From contig VFFE01007509.1 in the NCBI GenBank assembly GCA_008921705.1, positions 1 to 64,000 of the forward strand: 64,000 nucleotides of DNA, read 5' to 3'. The notes beneath the pieces were generated by a model, which saw only the letters and a program-made list of their open reading frames with translations, did not search any database and was not told where the DNA came from. Shown here piece after piece: positions 63,001 through 64,000 of this stretch. The position numbers and the translations under genes are program-made. The DNA is from Burhinus oedicnemus. Lineage: Eukaryota; Chordata; Aves; Charadriiformes; Burhinidae. How positions within the stretch are numbered: position 1 is the stretch's first letter; each line of letters opens with the position of its first letter.

Positions 63001-64000
63001 CTTATTTCCTGGAAGAAACCGGCTCTGGACCAGAGTGCCCCTCTGATAGAACAGATGTCTGAACCATCAGGGACTGAAGGAAGGGCTTTGGACATCCATG
63101 CCACCACGAACCTGTTTCTACAGAGGGATAAAAAAAGCAAACAGGCATCCAAACCAGTGCTAAAGATGCCAGAAAAAGAGACAGTACTATGACCTACTCC
63201 AACAAAAGAAACACAGGAGAAAAACATGCTGCATCTTGGCAAATGTTCTGCCAGGAGACAACTCACTTCCCAACATCATTTGTTTGATTTCATGACGTGT
63301 GTTTGTCGAAGAGTATACATTCAGTGCGCAGCAAGCGAGGCAAAGTACTTAACTCAGTTATCAGCAGAAAATGGGGAAAACAGTTTATTCTTTGACCTTT
63401 TCTTTTGAATTTCCAACCCTGTTTTTCAGGCAACACTAACTAACACCTTTAACTGCAACTCTTAATGTCTCTAAAGTTTCTCCCAAGATATGCTTCACTT
63501 CACTTTTCTGCCCTAGCAGAGCATTGATCTCTAATTTGTTAACACTCAGAGCTGCCAAAGAAAATGAAAACCTTTGTGAAAAGGACAAATCTATTCAAAG
63601 TTCTCACAGCTATTCAGCCAAGCATCTAATCTGCATGTAATTGTAGTACAGTCCTTAATACAAATGTTCTCAATCTTAGAGATGTACATGTAAATGCACA
63701 AATATATTTACGTCTCCTGCTGATGACAAGATACCTCATCTAAATGAATCCTATTTACAAATTTCCTTCTCGGTCTCACCCCTTTCACTGTTACACATTA
63801 TAAATTACAGTCTCCCTAAGGTACCAATAGATATTATTTCTCCACGTCCTAAAGTAGACTTTCCCCCCGAAAATGGCATACAAATACGTCAAGGCCAAGT
63901 GCTGTCTTTGAGGCACATAGGAATGGGTACTGCTGCTGCCAGGGGTGACGTCCAAGAAACATTAAGTTGAGGAATCTCTTCTCTCAGTGGCATCGAGTAC

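Larger units (their letters stand above)
22838..64000 (-). other. CHCHD3: CHCHD3 (MIC19) gene, 3' portion, partial
   Basis: This is the 3' part of the gene for MIC19, a subunit of the mitochondrial MICOS complex. From family knowledge, MIC19 sits on the intermembrane-space side of the inner membrane, binds MIC60 and SAMM50, and supports crista junctions. Three minus-strand exons (53351-53421, 29291-29426, 22838-23562) join with matching phases and standard GT/AG sites, separated by introns of 23.9 kb and 5.7 kb. The joined frame gives a C-terminus closely matching mammalian CHCHD3 as I remember it, including both CX9C motifs. The upstream exons, for the myristoylated N-terminus and most of the coiled coil (about 150 residues), were looked for up to base 64000 and not found, so they should lie outside. 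A processed pseudogene is excluded because introns are present. Confidence 0.93.
53422..64000 (-). other. CHCHD3: CHCHD3 intron, incomplete (continues past the window)
   Basis: Sequence 5' of the coiled-coil exon in gene sense, ending in acceptor CTTTTCCAG. No further CHCHD3 exon was found up to 64000; I looked for reverse complements of codons for the conserved central region (the RQLEEKDRVLKKQD area). It contains a solo LTR (56367-57074), the longest CR1 (58855-59478) and an A/C-rich low-complexity patch (60010-60053). The rest is unique AT-rich sequence with only chance frames. Confidence 0.75.

Noticed and set aside
1..64000. CRISPR arrays, bacterial operons, tRNA or rRNA genes
   Set aside because: No regularly spaced direct repeats of CRISPR type, no ribosomal sequence, and no tRNA with a convincing B-box and cloverleaf were seen. 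The DNA is clearly avian nuclear.

Overview
This window is vertebrate nuclear DNA from a bird. The main evidence is its repeat content: ten fragments of CR1, the dominant avian LINE, recognisable by the 3' tail built on ATTCTATG, plus two solo LTRs of the avian ERVL-like type (TGTCCTGG...CCACGACA ends). There is no operon-like or prokaryotic coding, and nearly all open frames are chance frames in non-coding DNA.

The one protein-coding gene I can support is CHCHD3 (MIC19), a MICOS-complex subunit, on the minus strand. Three exons lie in the window. They are a 71-nt exon for the end of the coiled-coil region (53351-53421), a 136-nt exon for the whole twin CX9C CHCH domain (29291-29426), and the terminal exon with the last seven codons, stop and 3' UTR (about 22838-23562). 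All three have GT/AG boundaries and compatible phases, and they join into one continuous C-terminal frame of 75 residues. The exons for roughly the first 150 residues are not here and should lie beyond base 64000.

Layout: 1-22837 is intergenic DNA downstream of CHCHD3. In other vertebrates the next gene on this side is PLXNA4 (known synteny, not seen here). This stretch holds five CR1 copies, simple repeats, one decayed MIR-like fossil, a four-copy 12-bp TAATTACC array, a compact CpG cluster and two patches with dense transcription-factor-like motifs. 22838-23562 is the CHCHD3 terminal exon. 23563-29290 is the last intron, with a CR1 ending about 10 nt from the splice donor. 29427-53350 is a 24-kb intron with three CR1s, a hexamer satellite, an AT-rich hairpin-forming microsatellite, a solo LTR with a perfect 5-bp target duplication, and a 54-bp tandem duplication. 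53422-64000 is the start of the next intron upstream, with a second solo LTR in gene orientation and the longest CR1, which still carries a recognisable reverse-transcriptase C-terminal frame.

I found no convincing undescribed multi-gene system. The most interesting points are local: a NAGNAG acceptor that could add one glutamine at the MIC19 C-terminus, the CR1 beside the CHCH-exon donor, direct CR1 copies bracketing that exon, a ~95% identical inverted CR1 pair within one intron, and the two solo LTRs. All identifications were made by eye; none was checked against a database.
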